Shown here in pieces: positions 17,342 through 25,488 of a stretch of DNA of 64,000 nt. Position numbers and translations under genes: made by a program. The DNA lies in NCBI RefSeq assembly GCF_036689815.1, contig NZ_JBAHUR010000001.1:333019-397018 (forward strand), read 5' to 3'. The stretch's first letter is position 1, and each line of letters opens with the position of its first letter. A model generated the notes under the pieces. The model had not been told where the DNA came from. It did not search any database and saw nothing but the letters and a program-made list of their open reading frames with translations. This DNA comes from Magnetovibrio sp. PR-2 (GTDB lineage Bacteria > Pseudomonadota > Alphaproteobacteria > Rhodospirillales > Magnetovibrionaceae).

Positions 17342-18763
17342 TTAGTCCGGGGTCCAGGGCGTTTTGGGCGCGCTGTAGGGCGTGTTCAAGATGCCGATTT
17401 GGTTGCCCATGCGGGTTTGCACGGCGGGGCTGACCATGGTGGACCCGTTCGATCCTTCGATAGGCGAAAACAGCATAATGTTCAAAGAGCCACCGAAATA
17501 GAAGTTGCCGAACTCGGTGATGCCTTTTTTGACGGCGGCTCCATTTTTGATGTTTTTGGTGTTGAACACGACCGAGCCCACGGTATCCAAACCCACAGGA
17601 ATGGACGCGACATAACCTTTTAAGGTGTCCGGCGCGCCGGGCGGGCGTTGGCCTTTGGGCAGGTTGGCGTATTCCACTTCCAGCACGATCACACCACGGG
17701 TGAAGCCTTGGAACTGGCTAAAGTCCGTGCCCGGGCGTCCGACGTTGCCGTCCATGGGCACCCAGTTGGGCCAATCGCTGTAGCCAAACGTGCCGTGGGC
17801 GTAAGGATCACCGGCTTCGACGATCTCATGATAAAGAATGGTGCCGTCCACGGGACTGTGGAAGTGGTGATAGGTGTTGGGCATCAAAACACACGCCAAA
17901 CCGGTGGCACCTTGGAACTTTTCTTTCAGTGCGCTTGGTGCGTTGGCCAACAGACTATCGACGGACATGGGGATCCCTTTGACGTCCAACACCGTGTCGC
18001 GTTGTAAGGGGTTTTCGATCAAGCTGCGCACGACTTCACCGGATTTAACCTGCACCGGCTGAACCAGCGGGTTCATGATGCAGTCGGTGGGTGAGACGAT
18101 GACGTATTTACGATCCGCCATGGTCACCGGGCGCGACGGATAGGTGCCGGTCGTGGGATCCATGATCAGATTGCGCGCAAAAAACTGGTTCCAGCTTTTA
18201 TATTCGCTGGCTTGTTGCAGCACGTAATCTTTGATCTCCAAGCGGGGGTCGGCCACCCATTCGGCCACCTTGCCGGTGGACGACGCGCTGTCCATGTGGG
18301 CTTTGTATTCTTCATTGAACTTGATCAGGAAGTTTTTCACGCCGTTGACGGCAGGTGTATTGGGATCACCTTTGACCAAAGCCACACCCTTGTCGTTGTG
18401 GTTATAGAGCCATGCGAAGTATTGGATGGAATCCAGCGCATTGTCGTTGGTGCCGCTGATTTGTGGCAGCAAAACGCAGACTTGGTCGTAAAAGGCCTTC
18501 ACGGCATCTTTGAGTTCTTTGCCGTTGGAAGCCTGGGTTTTCCACGGGTTTTCAACGCTGCCCCCATATTTGTAGCCATATGGCAGGGGCTTTAGGCCGT
18601 CATAGGCTGCCTGAAAGGCGTTTTGCAGCGGTTTGTGTTTGGCGTACTGGTCGTCCAGATAGTCCAGCGAGCCTTGGCACGGCGATTTCGCCGAGGCCAC
18701 CGTCGCGCTAAAGCTCACAGCCAATGCGCAGACGCTTGAAATCAAAAAGTTGTGCAGTTTCAT
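17342..18763 (-). CDS. Exported phosphatidylserine-decarboxylase-family protein (PSDC/PsiD-like)
   Basis: Pyruvoyl-dependent decarboxylase fold of 473 residues. It begins with a Sec signal peptide (MKLHNFLISSVCALAVSFSA, cleavage near ASA), unlike the housekeeping Psd. An N-terminal helical region (about 30-190) resembles the PSDC domain found in larger, PsiD-type relatives. The catalytic part has PTDCIMNP, YHHFHSPVDGTI (the conserved HFH-PVDG) and FGNFYFGGSLNIMLFSPI, which aligns with the LGST self-cleavage site; the Ser that becomes the pyruvoyl group is kept in GGS. Substrate unknown: a lipid or an amino acid in the periplasm is possible. Divergent from the next exported protein across a 158-bp region with a palindrome. 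Confidence 0.8.
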   Translation of the reverse strand: MKLHNFLISSVCALAVSFSATVASAKSPCQGSLDYLDDQYAKHKPLQNAFQAAYDGLKPLPYGYKYGGSVENPWKTQASNGKELKDAVKAFYDQVCVLLPQISGTNDNALDSIQYFAWLYNHNDKGVALVKGDPNTPAVNGVKNFLIKFNEEYKAHMDSASSTGKVAEWVADPRLEIKDYVLQQASEYKSWNQFFARNLIMDPTTGTYPSRPVTMADRKYVIVSPTDCIMNPLVQPVQVKSGEVVRSLIENPLQRDTVLDVKGIPMSVDSLLANAPSALKEKFQGATGLACVLMPNTYHHFHSPVDGTILYHEIVEAGDPYAHGTFGYSDWPNWVPMDGNVGRPGTDFSQFQGFTRGVIVLEVEYANLPKGQRPPGAPDTLKGYVASIPVGLDTVGSVVFNTKNIKNGAAVKKGITEFGNFYFGGSLNIMLFSPIEGSNGSTMVSPAVQTRMGNQIGILNTPYSAPKTPWTPD

Positions 18764-18831
18764 GATGTACTCCTCCCTTGTGCAACTTTAGGGATAGTTC
18801 AGGGCGGAATGCAATATATAAATGGTTGTTG

Positions 18832-18845
18832 ATACCAATTGGTAT
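18832..18845. promoter_or_regulatory. Candidate operator palindrome between divergent genes
   Basis: ATACCAATTGGTAT is a perfect 14-bp palindrome in the divergent promoter region of the PSD-like gene and the small exported-protein gene. Outer sequence GGTTGT (from 18824) and ACAACC (to 18867) forms a further imperfect inverted repeat around it. It is a candidate binding site for a dimeric regulator that is not identified here. Confidence 0.45.
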
Positions 18846-18921
18846 ATAAAGAACAATTCATACAACCTATGATTAGGTATGTCGCTCTGCGGCAGTTTTC
18901 AATCTCTCAGGGGGAAATGTT

Positions 18922-19377
18922 ATGTTTAAGAGTGTTACGGGATTGGCTTTGGCATTGGTGATTGGGGCCACTGGCTCTGCGGCTCTGGCGGATGGCCATG
19001 GCGGCAAAACGGGCGTGAATGCGTTTCGTGCGTGTTATGGCACAGCCACCAACGGCCATGTCGTTGGCGCGCCGTCGCTGAATTTACAAATGGTTGTCGA
19101 CAATATGCCGGACAAGAAAGCCATGGGCACCGGCACGGTGACGTGGGCTTCGGTTGGTCCGAATTTTAAACCCATCAAGACCGAGGTCAAAGGCCCTTGG
19201 TACTTCATGTGCACCATGAAATCGTGCTCCGTTCGCTGGGACTTCAAAAGTGCGCCGGGTGCGCCGGGCTTGGAAGGCTCTCTGGTTGCGCCCAACTGGG
19301 GGGCTCCGGGTACCGCACGCTACGAATTCAAAGGCGGCCCGGGTACCGTTGTTCAGCCCATGGCCGTTTGCAACTAA
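18922..19377 (+). CDS. Small exported protein, DUF1842-like
   Basis: A 151-residue protein with a clear signal peptide (MFKSVTGLALALVIGATGSA, cleavage after ALA). The mature part is beta-rich, with GAPSLNLQMVVDN, GTGTVTWASVG and a Cys pair in FMCTMKSC, plus Cys at FRACYG and the last VCN, so two disulfides are likely. The GAPSLNL...GTGTVTW pattern recalls DUF1842, but I am not certain. TCAGGGGGAAATGTT precedes the ATG. A terminator follows, so it is a monocistronic unit divergent from the PSD-like gene. Confidence 0.75.
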   Translation: MFKSVTGLALALVIGATGSAALADGHGGKTGVNAFRACYGTATNGHVVGAPSLNLQMVVDNMPDKKAMGTGTVTWASVGPNFKPIKTEVKGPWYFMCTMKSCSVRWDFKSAPGAPGLEGSLVAPNWGAPGTARYEFKGGPGTVVQPMAVCN

Positions 19378-19403
19378 CCCAACTGGGTCCTACCAAACTT
19401 ATG

Positions 19404-19432
19404 CGGAGCGGCTTGGCCGCTCCGTTTTTTTT
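19404..19432 (+). terminator. Rho-independent terminator
   Basis: Nine-bp perfect stem CGGAGCGGC/GCCGCTCCG, three-base loop, then eight Ts. It follows the small exported-protein gene. Confidence 0.92.
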
Positions 19433-19459
19433 GGGTGGGTAGGTTTGAGCCCACAGGGA

Positions 19460-20782
19460 TCAATCGGTGTTGAGCGCTTGGATTTTGCGGTAAAGCTTGC
19501 GTTCGCTCAGCCCCAGTTTATCCGCAAGCTCCTTGCGCGTGCCCTTAAAACGGGCGAGTGCGTTTTTAAGGTAGCGCTGCTCGGCCTCTTCCAAGGTGAC
19601 CAACGGTTCGGACAGTTCCGTTTCGAAATCCAGGCCATTGCCGCTTTGTAAAACCATTTCCATGGGCAGGCAGTCGGGCGTGATGGGATTGCCGTCGGCC
19701 AAAAGGGCGGCGCGCTCCAAGATGTTGCGCAGTTCGCGAATGTTGCCGGGATAGGCATAAGCATAGAGCATGCGACGCGCATCGTCGTCGATGCTGAGCT
19801 CTTGGCCCGGTGCCACGCGCTGCCAGATGGACGGGATCAACACGGCCAAGTCGTCCACCCGTTCGCGTAAAGACGGCAACAAGATGGGAAAGATGTTGAT
19901 GCGGAAATACAAATCTTCGCGAAAACGCCCGTCTTTGACCATGTCCTTTAAATTGCGGTGGGTGGCGCAGATGAGACGGAATTTCGCTTGGCGCGGTTCC
20001 GTTGAGCCGACCCGGCGAAACGTCGAGGTTTCCAAAAGCCGCAACAGCTTCACTTGCATGGGCAGCGGAATGTCGCCGATTTCATCTAAGAAAAGCGTGC
20101 CACCGCTGGCGGCTTCGACCAGGCCGCGCTTTTGGGCCAGTGCCCCTGTGAACGCCCCTTTTTCGTGACCGAACAGTTCGCTTTCAAACAGGCTTTCGGT
20201 CAGGCCCGAACATTCCACCGGGACAAACGGCTTGTCGTGGCGTTCAGACGCTTGATGAACGGCTTGGGCGACCATTTCTTTACCAACCCCGGTTTCGCCC
20301 AACAATAAGGCGGTGGCATCGGTGGGGGCGACGCGCTGAACCAAGTCGAGCATGCGGCTGAACGCTTGGGAGCGGCCGATGAGGCCCTGGGCTTCGGGTG
20401 TGGCGCTGGCGATGGTGGAGTGGCGCATGATCTCGACAACATGGGTGATGTTGCCGTGTTCGTCGTGAACCGGGTGCGTTTCCACGTCCACGTGCTCTTC
20501 GCCGTGCTCGGTATGGTGAAGATGCAAAACGCGTTTTTTGGTGTTCGACGCACAGGTGCCGTCCAACGGACAACTTTCCCCCGCCCGGTCGCACGGCGTG
20601 TTGAAGTGGTGCGAGACCTCATAACAAAACCGCCCAATGACATTATCACCATAAAGTGCGTGGTAAGCTTCGTTGGCGGCAACGATGCGGTATTCGGGGG
20701 TGAGCAACGCGGCGGGTTCCGAAATGGCCGAAAGCAGTTCGCCCGTTTCGGGGGGGGAAGTGGTGGCTGTGAACTCTGTCAT
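19460..20782 (-). CDS. Sigma-54-dependent PAS-domain transcriptional activator
   Basis: Bacterial enhancer-binding protein of 440 residues from the ATG at 20782. An N-terminal PAS domain (about 10-125) contains the Cys-rich stretch [20 protein letters not shown], known in redox- or metal-responsive PAS proteins. The AAA+ domain (about 132-365) has GETGVGKE (Walker A), GAFTGA (sigma-54 contact loop) and [10 protein letters not shown] (Walker B). The C-terminal Fis-type HTH is [20 protein letters not shown]. An upstream ATG at 20818 would place one palindromic site inside the gene, so 20782 is preferred. The paired palindromes just upstream and the divergent -24/-12 promoter 180 bp away suggest that it activates the neighbouring small gene. 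Confidence 0.93.
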   Translation of the reverse strand: MTEFTATTSPPETGELLSAISEPAALLTPEYRIVAANEAYHALYGDNVIGRFCYEVSHHFNTPCDRAGESCPLDGTCASNTKKRVLHLHHTEHGEEHVDVETHPVHDEHGNITHVVEIMRHSTIASATPEAQGLIGRSQAFSRMLDLVQRVAPTDATALLLGETGVGKEMVAQAVHQASERHDKPFVPVECSGLTESLFESELFGHEKGAFTGALAQKRGLVEAASGGTLFLDEIGDIPLPMQVKLLRLLETSTFRRVGSTEPRQAKFRLICATHRNLKDMVKDGRFREDLYFRINIFPILLPSLRERVDDLAVLIPSIWQRVAPGQELSIDDDARRMLYAYAYPGNIRELRNILERAALLADGNPITPDCLPMEMVLQSGNGLDFETELSEPLVTLEEAEQRYLKNALARFKGTRKELADKLGLSERKLYRKIQALNTD

Positions 20783-20793
20783 AAAGGGCATTC

Positions 20794-20844
20794 TGACAAA
20801 TTTGTCATGACATCGCAAATAAAACTGACATATATGTCAGTTTT
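20794..20844. promoter_or_regulatory. Paired palindromic enhancer sites (candidate UAS)
   Basis: TGACAAATTTGTCA (20794-20807) and TGACATATATGTCA (20826-20839) are both perfect 14-bp palindromes of the form TGACAwATwTGTCA. The second extends to a perfect 24-bp palindrome (20821-20844). Their centres are 32 bp apart, about three helical turns. They lie 120-170 bp upstream of the -24/-12 promoter at 20961, the usual distance for an enhancer, and directly before the activator gene, so autoregulation is also likely. Confidence 0.7.
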
Positions 20845-20960
20845 AGGGTGAGGTTTGGCGCGGTGTTTAGAAGCAATATGTTAAGAGGTATGCGTTTATC
20901 GCGTTGTAAATAAGGCGGAATATAAAAAGGTTATGACATTGTTATAAAGCTGCACGGAGT

Positions 20961-20976
20961 TGGCATAGTTTCTGCT
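20961..20976 (+). promoter_or_regulatory. Sigma-54 (-24/-12) promoter
   Basis: TGGCATAGTTTCTGCT has the invariant GG (20962-20963) and GC (20974-20975) at ten-base spacing and matches TGGCAY-N5-TTGCW with one or two mismatches. Transcription would start near 20987 and run through a structured leader into a 25-codon gene. Confidence 0.75.
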
Positions 20977-21034
20977 GTGTAAGGTGAAAACGTACAACTC
21001 CCAATTACGTACTTCCATGCTGACTGCATAACTA

Positions 21035-21129
21035 GAGACACCACGAGCCCGATATGGGGATAGCCTTCTCCCTCCCCCTCAGAGCTTTTCCATAAACGGC
21101 AAGTGGTGTCTCGCTCTTTTCCAAAGAGC
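21035..21129 (+). ncRNA. Structured leader RNA upstream of the small membrane peptide
   Basis: A 10-bp perfect stem (GAGACACCAC, 21035-21044, with GTGGTGTCTC, 21103-21112) closes a 58-base domain. Directly after it comes a second hairpin, GCTCTTT (21113-21119) with AAAGAGC (21123-21129), so the two helices can stack. There is no T-run after the second hairpin. The region lies between the sigma-54 promoter and the RBS of the small gene. It could be a cis-regulatory element or part of a small RNA. I do not recognise a known riboswitch class. Confidence 0.5.
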
Positions 21130-21164
21130 CGTATTGGGCAAAGACCGATCAAGGAGAGGCGTCA

Positions 21165-21242
21165 ATGGACATCTTGTTTTGGTTATTATCTTTTGTCGTT
21201 CTTGGATTTTTGGGCATGACCGTGGCGACGGTTATGGATTGA
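21165..21242 (+). CDS. 25-residue single-span membrane peptide
   Basis: Reads MDILFWLLSFVVLGFLGMTV then ATVMD: one membrane helix with acidic residues at both ends. A very good Shine-Dalgarno (AAGGAGAGG) precedes the ATG by six bases, and an intrinsic terminator follows. The gene has its own sigma-54 promoter 190 bases upstream. The length and shape recall small subunits or regulators of respiratory or transport complexes (CydX, KdpF class), but the sequence matches none that I know. No other gene lies in this transcript, so the partner must be encoded elsewhere. Confidence 0.7.
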   Translation: MDILFWLLSFVVLGFLGMTVATVMD

Positions 21243-21279
21243 CCCCGAAACGCACCCATAACATCTCCGCAGATACTTC

Positions 21280-21310
21280 GGGGCTCGGTTTCGACCAAGC
21301 CCCTTTTTTT
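21280..21310 (+). terminator. Rho-independent terminator
   Basis: GGGGCT-c-GGT, TTCG loop, ACC-a-AGCCCC, then seven Ts. It ends the sigma-54 transcript carrying the 25-codon gene. On the minus strand no T-run follows. Confidence 0.9.
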
Positions 21311-21311
21311 G

Positions 21312-21656
21312 TCAGTTGATGAAACGATGCAGTTCAACGGGCTGACCGCTCTGGATGTCGCCAAGTGCGCGCATGAAGCTGTTGGCATTGTCGCGAATGC
21401 GTGGCGGTGGCGAAACGTTCAGCATACGCTTTAACGCGCGCAGGTCTTTTGGCGAAAGCGAAGCGTTGGTCCGGCTCAGTTCGGCCTGAAAATTGTCTAG
21501 GTTGAAGGTCTTGCCCTGGGCCTTTAACGTCAAGGCCGCTTCGAACAGGGTTTGGTAGGGGGCGTAGCGGAACCTGCCCGCCAATACGGTCTCGCAGGGG
21601 GCACCATGCAAGACGGACCAGATCACAGCTTTTTCGGGGCTCAAGGCATTACACAT
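21312..21656 (-). CDS. Hypothetical protein
   Basis: A 114-residue soluble protein that I do not recognise. It is mainly helical, with a basic middle (SPKDLRALKRMLNVSPPPRI) and no signal peptide or membrane span. The ATG at 21656 has only a weak RBS. It starts 46 bases after the methyltransferase stop on the same strand, so the two may be co-transcribed. Its stop touches the terminator of the convergent small-peptide unit. Confidence 0.6.
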   Translation of the reverse strand: MCNALSPEKAVIWSVLHGAPCETVLAGRFRYAPYQTLFEAALTLKAQGKTFNLDNFQAELSRTNASLSPKDLRALKRMLNVSPPPRIRDNANSFMRALGDIQSGQPVELHRFIN

Positions 21657-21702
21657 GATCTCAATGTATGGCCGAAAAGGATGTGATCAAGCCCGGTGAG
21701 GA

Positions 21703-22326
21703 TCAGAGAGGCTTTTGCGCGATGATAAACATGGCTGGCCCTGACGTGGGCTGCCAGTGGCGCATAATTGAAAAGCCTGCGTTTTGCATTTCCGCCAGCA
21801 GCACGGGTGGGGCGATAAAGTTCACCTTGGGAAGCAAGCCCAAAGCTGCCCCAATGGGCAAGACCAGCCCCAACAGACGCATCAGTCCCACGATGCAAAC
21901 GGTCGAAGAGACAAAATATCCGCCGGGCTTAAGCATACGATAGGTTTCACGCAGCACGTTTTGGCGGTCATCAACCAGGTGCAAAATACTGTGGGCCATA
22001 ATCATGTCGAAACGTGCATCCGGTTCATTCAAGTCTTCGATGGAGGATTGCTTGAACGTGACGTTTTCAATGTTCGCTTTTTCAGCTTTGCCTTGGGCAA
22101 TGCCAACCATGGCTTGGGAAAGATCAATGGCCAGGACATGGTGCACAAACGGCGCGTGCCTCAGTGCCGTCGTGCCGGTGCCGCACGCCAGTTCCAAAAT
22201 ATCCATGTCCGCGTGCAGATACTCTTGCGTCTGTGCAAGCTTACGTTCGTAAGCTTCTGGATCGCCAACGGGTTGTTTGGCGTACTTTGGGGCAATTTTG
22301 TCCCAAAAATGAGCGGATTTATTCAT
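21703..22326 (-). CDS. Class I SAM-dependent methyltransferase
   Basis: A 207-residue methyltransferase. Motif I is ILELACGTGTTALRHAP, followed by VLAIDLSQAMVGIAQ, FDMIMAHSILHLVDD and LKPGGYFVSSTV (motif post III). The C-terminal third has a hydrophobic, glycine-rich stretch (IVGLMRLLGLVLPIGAALGL), seen in UbiE-like lipid or quinone methyltransferases. Substrate unknown. Divergent from the LysR regulator across about 100 bp, so that regulator may control it. Confidence 0.85.
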   Translation of the reverse strand: MNKSAHFWDKIAPKYAKQPVGDPEAYERKLAQTQEYLHADMDILELACGTGTTALRHAPFVHHVLAIDLSQAMVGIAQGKAEKANIENVTFKQSSIEDLNEPDARFDMIMAHSILHLVDDRQNVLRETYRMLKPGGYFVSSTVCIVGLMRLLGLVLPIGAALGLLPKVNFIAPPVLLAEMQNAGFSIMRHWQPTSGPAMFIIAQKPL

Positions 22327-22431
22327 TTCAAGCCTCTATGGAAAGGTCTCACAGTCTGGTTGCCCCCGTTATGATCCATGCATAATCAAAAAGAAATTGA
22401 TTATTTGTGTTGAGTGTATATGCATATGTGC

Positions 22432-23331
22432 ATGGATTGGCGATCGGTACAGTTTGACTGGAACCATGTCCGCGCCTTTTTGGTGACGGCGGAAGAAGGC
22501 TCTTTGTCGGCTGCCAGCCGGGCGCTGAATCTGACCCAGCCGACCATCGGGCGACAAGTCTCGGCGTTGGAAGGCGGCCTCGGCCTGACCTTGTTCGAGC
22601 GGGTTGGCCGCTCCTTGGTGCTGACACAAAGCGGGCTTGAGCTGTTGGAGCACGTCCGTGCCATGGGCGAAGCCGCCACGTCTGTGAGCCTGGCGGCGAG
22701 CGGGCAGGCCACCACCATCGAAGGCCACGTCACGATTACCGCGACCGACGCCATGGCCCAGTATGCTCTGCCGCCCGCCATTGGGCGTCTGCGCCAAGAG
22801 GCCCCGGCCATCACCATCGAAATCATTGCATCAAATGCAGTGCAGGATTTGCGTCGCCGCGAAGCCGACATCGCCGTGCGTCACGTCCGCCCGACCCAGC
22901 CCGACCTGATCGCCAAGCACATCCGCGATTTCCCCTTGAGCCTCTATGCACACACGGATTATCTCGACTTGATCGGTCGGCCTCAGCCGGACGGTGATCT
23001 GAGCCATGTGGACTTTATCGGGTTTGACGGGACGGACCAGTTGCACGTCCGCCTGCGCGAACTGGGTTTGGTCGGGAACGGTGTCACGTATCCGGTCTTG
23101 TCGGAAAACAGCACGGTGGTGTGGCAGATGGTGCAGCAGGGGCTGGGGGTGAGCGTCGTTGCAGACGAAATCGCCGAAGGCATGGCGGGGCTGGAACGCG
23201 CTTTTCCATCTCTAGACAGTACCTTTGTCCCGTTGTGGCTGGTGACACATAGGGAGCTTAAGACCAGCCCACGCATTCGCAAGGTGTTTGACGTCTTGGC
23301 GGAAACGCTTAAGCGCCCTGGGTTTCGGTGA
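22432..23331 (+). CDS. LysR-family transcriptional regulator
   Basis: About 299 residues. The N-terminal winged HTH reads FLVTAEEGSLSAASRALNLT then QPTIGRQVSALE, and the effector-binding domain follows (about 90-290). Start choice is uncertain: GTG at 22414 and ATGs at 22420, 22426 and 22432 are in frame, none with a strong RBS; I use the last, which keeps the usual distance to the HTH. Divergent from the methyltransferase gene. The 3' end overlaps the convergent MocR-type gene by 23 bases. Confidence 0.9.
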   Translation: MDWRSVQFDWNHVRAFLVTAEEGSLSAASRALNLTQPTIGRQVSALEGGLGLTLFERVGRSLVLTQSGLELLEHVRAMGEAATSVSLAASGQATTIEGHVTITATDAMAQYALPPAIGRLRQEAPAITIEIIASNAVQDLRRREADIAVRHVRPTQPDLIAKHIRDFPLSLYAHTDYLDLIGRPQPDGDLSHVDFIGFDGTDQLHVRLRELGLVGNGVTYPVLSENSTVVWQMVQQGLGVSVVADEIAEGMAGLERAFPSLDSTFVPLWLVTHRELKTSPRIRKVFDVLAETLKRPGFR

Positions 23332-24718
23332 CAGCTTTCAAAGTTTGCATGGCGTCTTGCATGGTGTCTTCTTCAAAGGCACAAAAGCCCAACAATAGGC
23401 CGGATCGGTTTTGCGGCTGGGCGTAGTGTTGGGACAAGGGCGGGCAGTGCACGCCTTCCCGCGCGGCGTTGCGCGACACCTGAACGTCGTCCACGTCGGT
23501 GGGCAGCTCGAGCACGATGTGCATCCCGGCGGCGTGATCTTGCCAGGTGGCGCTATCCCCGAAGTGTGTGTCCAGCAATGCCAGCAAAATTTCACGCCGT
23601 TCGCTATAGATGCGGCGCATACGCCGGATGTGGCGTTGAAAATCGCCGCCTTCCAAAAACGCTGCCAAGGGGCGCTGGGCGCTGAGCCCGGCTTTGGCAC
23701 CGTAAGTCTTTAGGGTTTCGGTGACGGGACCGACAAAGAACTGCGGCACCACCAAAAAGCCCAGACGCAAAGTTTCGGAAAAGATTTTGGAAAAGCTGCC
23801 GATGTAAAACGTGCGCCCATGTTGGTCCAGGCCCGCCATGGCGGGGATGGGGCGGCCGGCGTAGCGGAATTCGCTGTCGTAGTCGTCTTCGATCAACCAC
23901 GTTCCATTGTTGCGCGCCCACTTGAGAAACTGGACACGGCGGGCGGTGGATATGGTGCCGCCCACGGGATAGTGCGCCGATGGCGTCAACAACGTCAGCA
24001 TGGGTGAAAAGGGCGCATTTCGCGGTGTCTTGGGCCCTTCGTCGTCGCAGGCCAGCCATTCGGGCTGCAATCCCAAACTTTGCACCAAAGCGCGCAGGGG
24101 CAAGTAGCCGGGGTCTTCCATGGCGATGGTGCCGCCCCGGGCGGTGACCGTGCGCACGATGATCTCCATGGCGTCTGCGGTGCCGGACGTCATCAAAATG
24201 CGGTCCGGTGATACGGGGAAGCCGCGCCATTCGTTCACGTAAGCCGCAATGGCTGTGCGCAGGCGCGGATCACCAAAGGGATGCACTGCGCGGCTCAAAG
24301 CATCTGGATCGGTGCGCGCCACCCGCGCAAAACATTTTCCCCAGGCTCGGTGGGGAAAGGCGCTCATATCCGGGCGGCCGGGTTGAAGCGGCAAGAGCTC
24401 CGACGGTGCTTGATCGCCGAGCGCATCGTCCAAGCTGACAGGCTTGGGCAGCTCGACGGGACCGATCTCGGCCACATAGACGCCGGAGCCTTTGCGGCCT
24501 TCGACAAAACCTTCGGCCTCCAACTGATCATAGGCACCCACGACGGTGGCGCGGGATACGCCCAGTTCTTCGGCCAAGCGCCGCGATGCAGGCAGGCGCG
24601 ACCCCGCGCGCAGCTCCCCGCCGATGATGCGGGTGCGCAAAGCTTCGTAGATTTGATCGAACAGGGTTTCGGTACTGTCCGGCTCAAGACTGAAGGTCAA
24701 AATAGGGGCGCGCGCCAT
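23309..24718 (-). CDS. MocR/PdxR-type regulator (GntR HTH fused to aminotransferase fold)
   Basis: The 469-residue protein joins a GntR-type winged helix (about residues 10-80, SRRLAEELGVSRATVVGAYD) to a fold-type-I PLP aminotransferase domain with TSGTADAMEIIVRTV, EDPGYLPLRALV, LIEDDYDSEFRY and the PLP-lysine region FYIGSFSKIFSETLRLGFLV. Such regulators sense pyridoxal phosphate or amine substrates. It is divergent from a PNPOx-like gene with 110 bp between the starts, which suggests control of vitamin B6 or flavin-related metabolism by PLP. Confidence 0.92.
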   Translation of the reverse strand: MARAPILTFSLEPDSTETLFDQIYEALRTRIIGGELRAGSRLPASRRLAEELGVSRATVVGAYDQLEAEGFVEGRKGSGVYVAEIGPVELPKPVSLDDALGDQAPSELLPLQPGRPDMSAFPHRAWGKCFARVARTDPDALSRAVHPFGDPRLRTAIAAYVNEWRGFPVSPDRILMTSGTADAMEIIVRTVTARGGTIAMEDPGYLPLRALVQSLGLQPEWLACDDEGPKTPRNAPFSPMLTLLTPSAHYPVGGTISTARRVQFLKWARNNGTWLIEDDYDSEFRYAGRPIPAMAGLDQHGRTFYIGSFSKIFSETLRLGFLVVPQFFVGPVTETLKTYGAKAGLSAQRPLAAFLEGGDFQRHIRRMRRIYSERREILLALLDTHFGDSATWQDHAAGMHIVLELPTDVDDVQVSRNAAREGVHCPPLSQHYAQPQNRSGLLLGFCAFEEDTMQDAMQTLKAVTETQGA

Positions 24719-24828
24719 GAAAAAATTGGTCTGCTTTGATTTTTCTAAAGTGGATATTCAAGGTAAGCCAATTCAAAGCTAAAAAACAAGCTCTTGAATT
24801 GCGGAGACCATCCTATGAGCCCCATGCT

Positions 24829-25482
24829 ATGACACAAGTGTTAAACAAAACAGAACGCACCCGTTTGCGCCGCGCGCACCCGCGCGGTCACTACGACGTT
24901 GAAACCATCCACGCGATCTTGGACGCCCAGCCCATGTGCCATCTGGCGTATGTGGTGGACGGCTCACCGATTTGCATGCCGACCATCCAATGGCGCGAAG
25001 GGGGGCGGGTGTATTGGCACGCGTCCAGTGCGGGGCGCGGCATTCAGGCTGCGCTGGGCGCAGAGGTTTGTTTGACCGTGTCGATTTTGGATGGGTTGAT
25101 TTTGGCGCGCTCGGCCATGCATCACTCGGTGAACTTTCGGTCCGTCCTGGTGTTCGGTCAGCCCGAAGCCATTGAAGACCCGGACGTCAAAAAAGAAAAG
25201 CTGGGGAATTTGATCGACCATCTCTACCCCGGGCGCAATGAGTTTTTGCGCCCCATGACGGATCAAGAGATTAAGGCCACGGCGGTGCTGTCCATGCCCA
25301 TCGATGAGGCCTCGGCCAAAATCCGCACCGGCGGGCCCAAGGATGACGAAGCAGATTACGCGTTGCCCATTTGGGCCGGGGTGTTGCCGGTGTCCATGAG
25401 CGTGGGTGAGGCAATACCGGACCCCAGAAACTTAGACGGCGTCGAAAGGCCAAAGCACCTCGACGCCGTGAAGTTGGGTTAA
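24829..25482 (+). CDS. Pyridoxamine 5'-phosphate oxidase-family flavin-binding protein
   Basis: A 217-residue protein of the FMN-binding split-barrel family, with TRLRRAHPRGHYDVETIHAI, MCHLAYVVDGSPICMPTIQW and HHSVNFRSVLVFGQPEAIED. It resembles the general PNPOx-like/NimA group rather than housekeeping PdxH. The start at 24829 (MTQVLNK) is chosen because the family homology begins there; upstream codons from 24736 look non-coding. Divergence from the MocR-type regulator is the classical arrangement for such pairs. Confidence 0.82.
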   Translation: MTQVLNKTERTRLRRAHPRGHYDVETIHAILDAQPMCHLAYVVDGSPICMPTIQWREGGRVYWHASSAGRGIQAALGAEVCLTVSILDGLILARSAMHHSVNFRSVLVFGQPEAIEDPDVKKEKLGNLIDHLYPGRNEFLRPMTDQEIKATAVLSMPIDEASAKIRTGGPKDDEADYALPIWAGVLPVSMSVGEAIPDPRNLDGVERPKHLDAVKLG

Positions 25483-25488
25483 AAGAAC

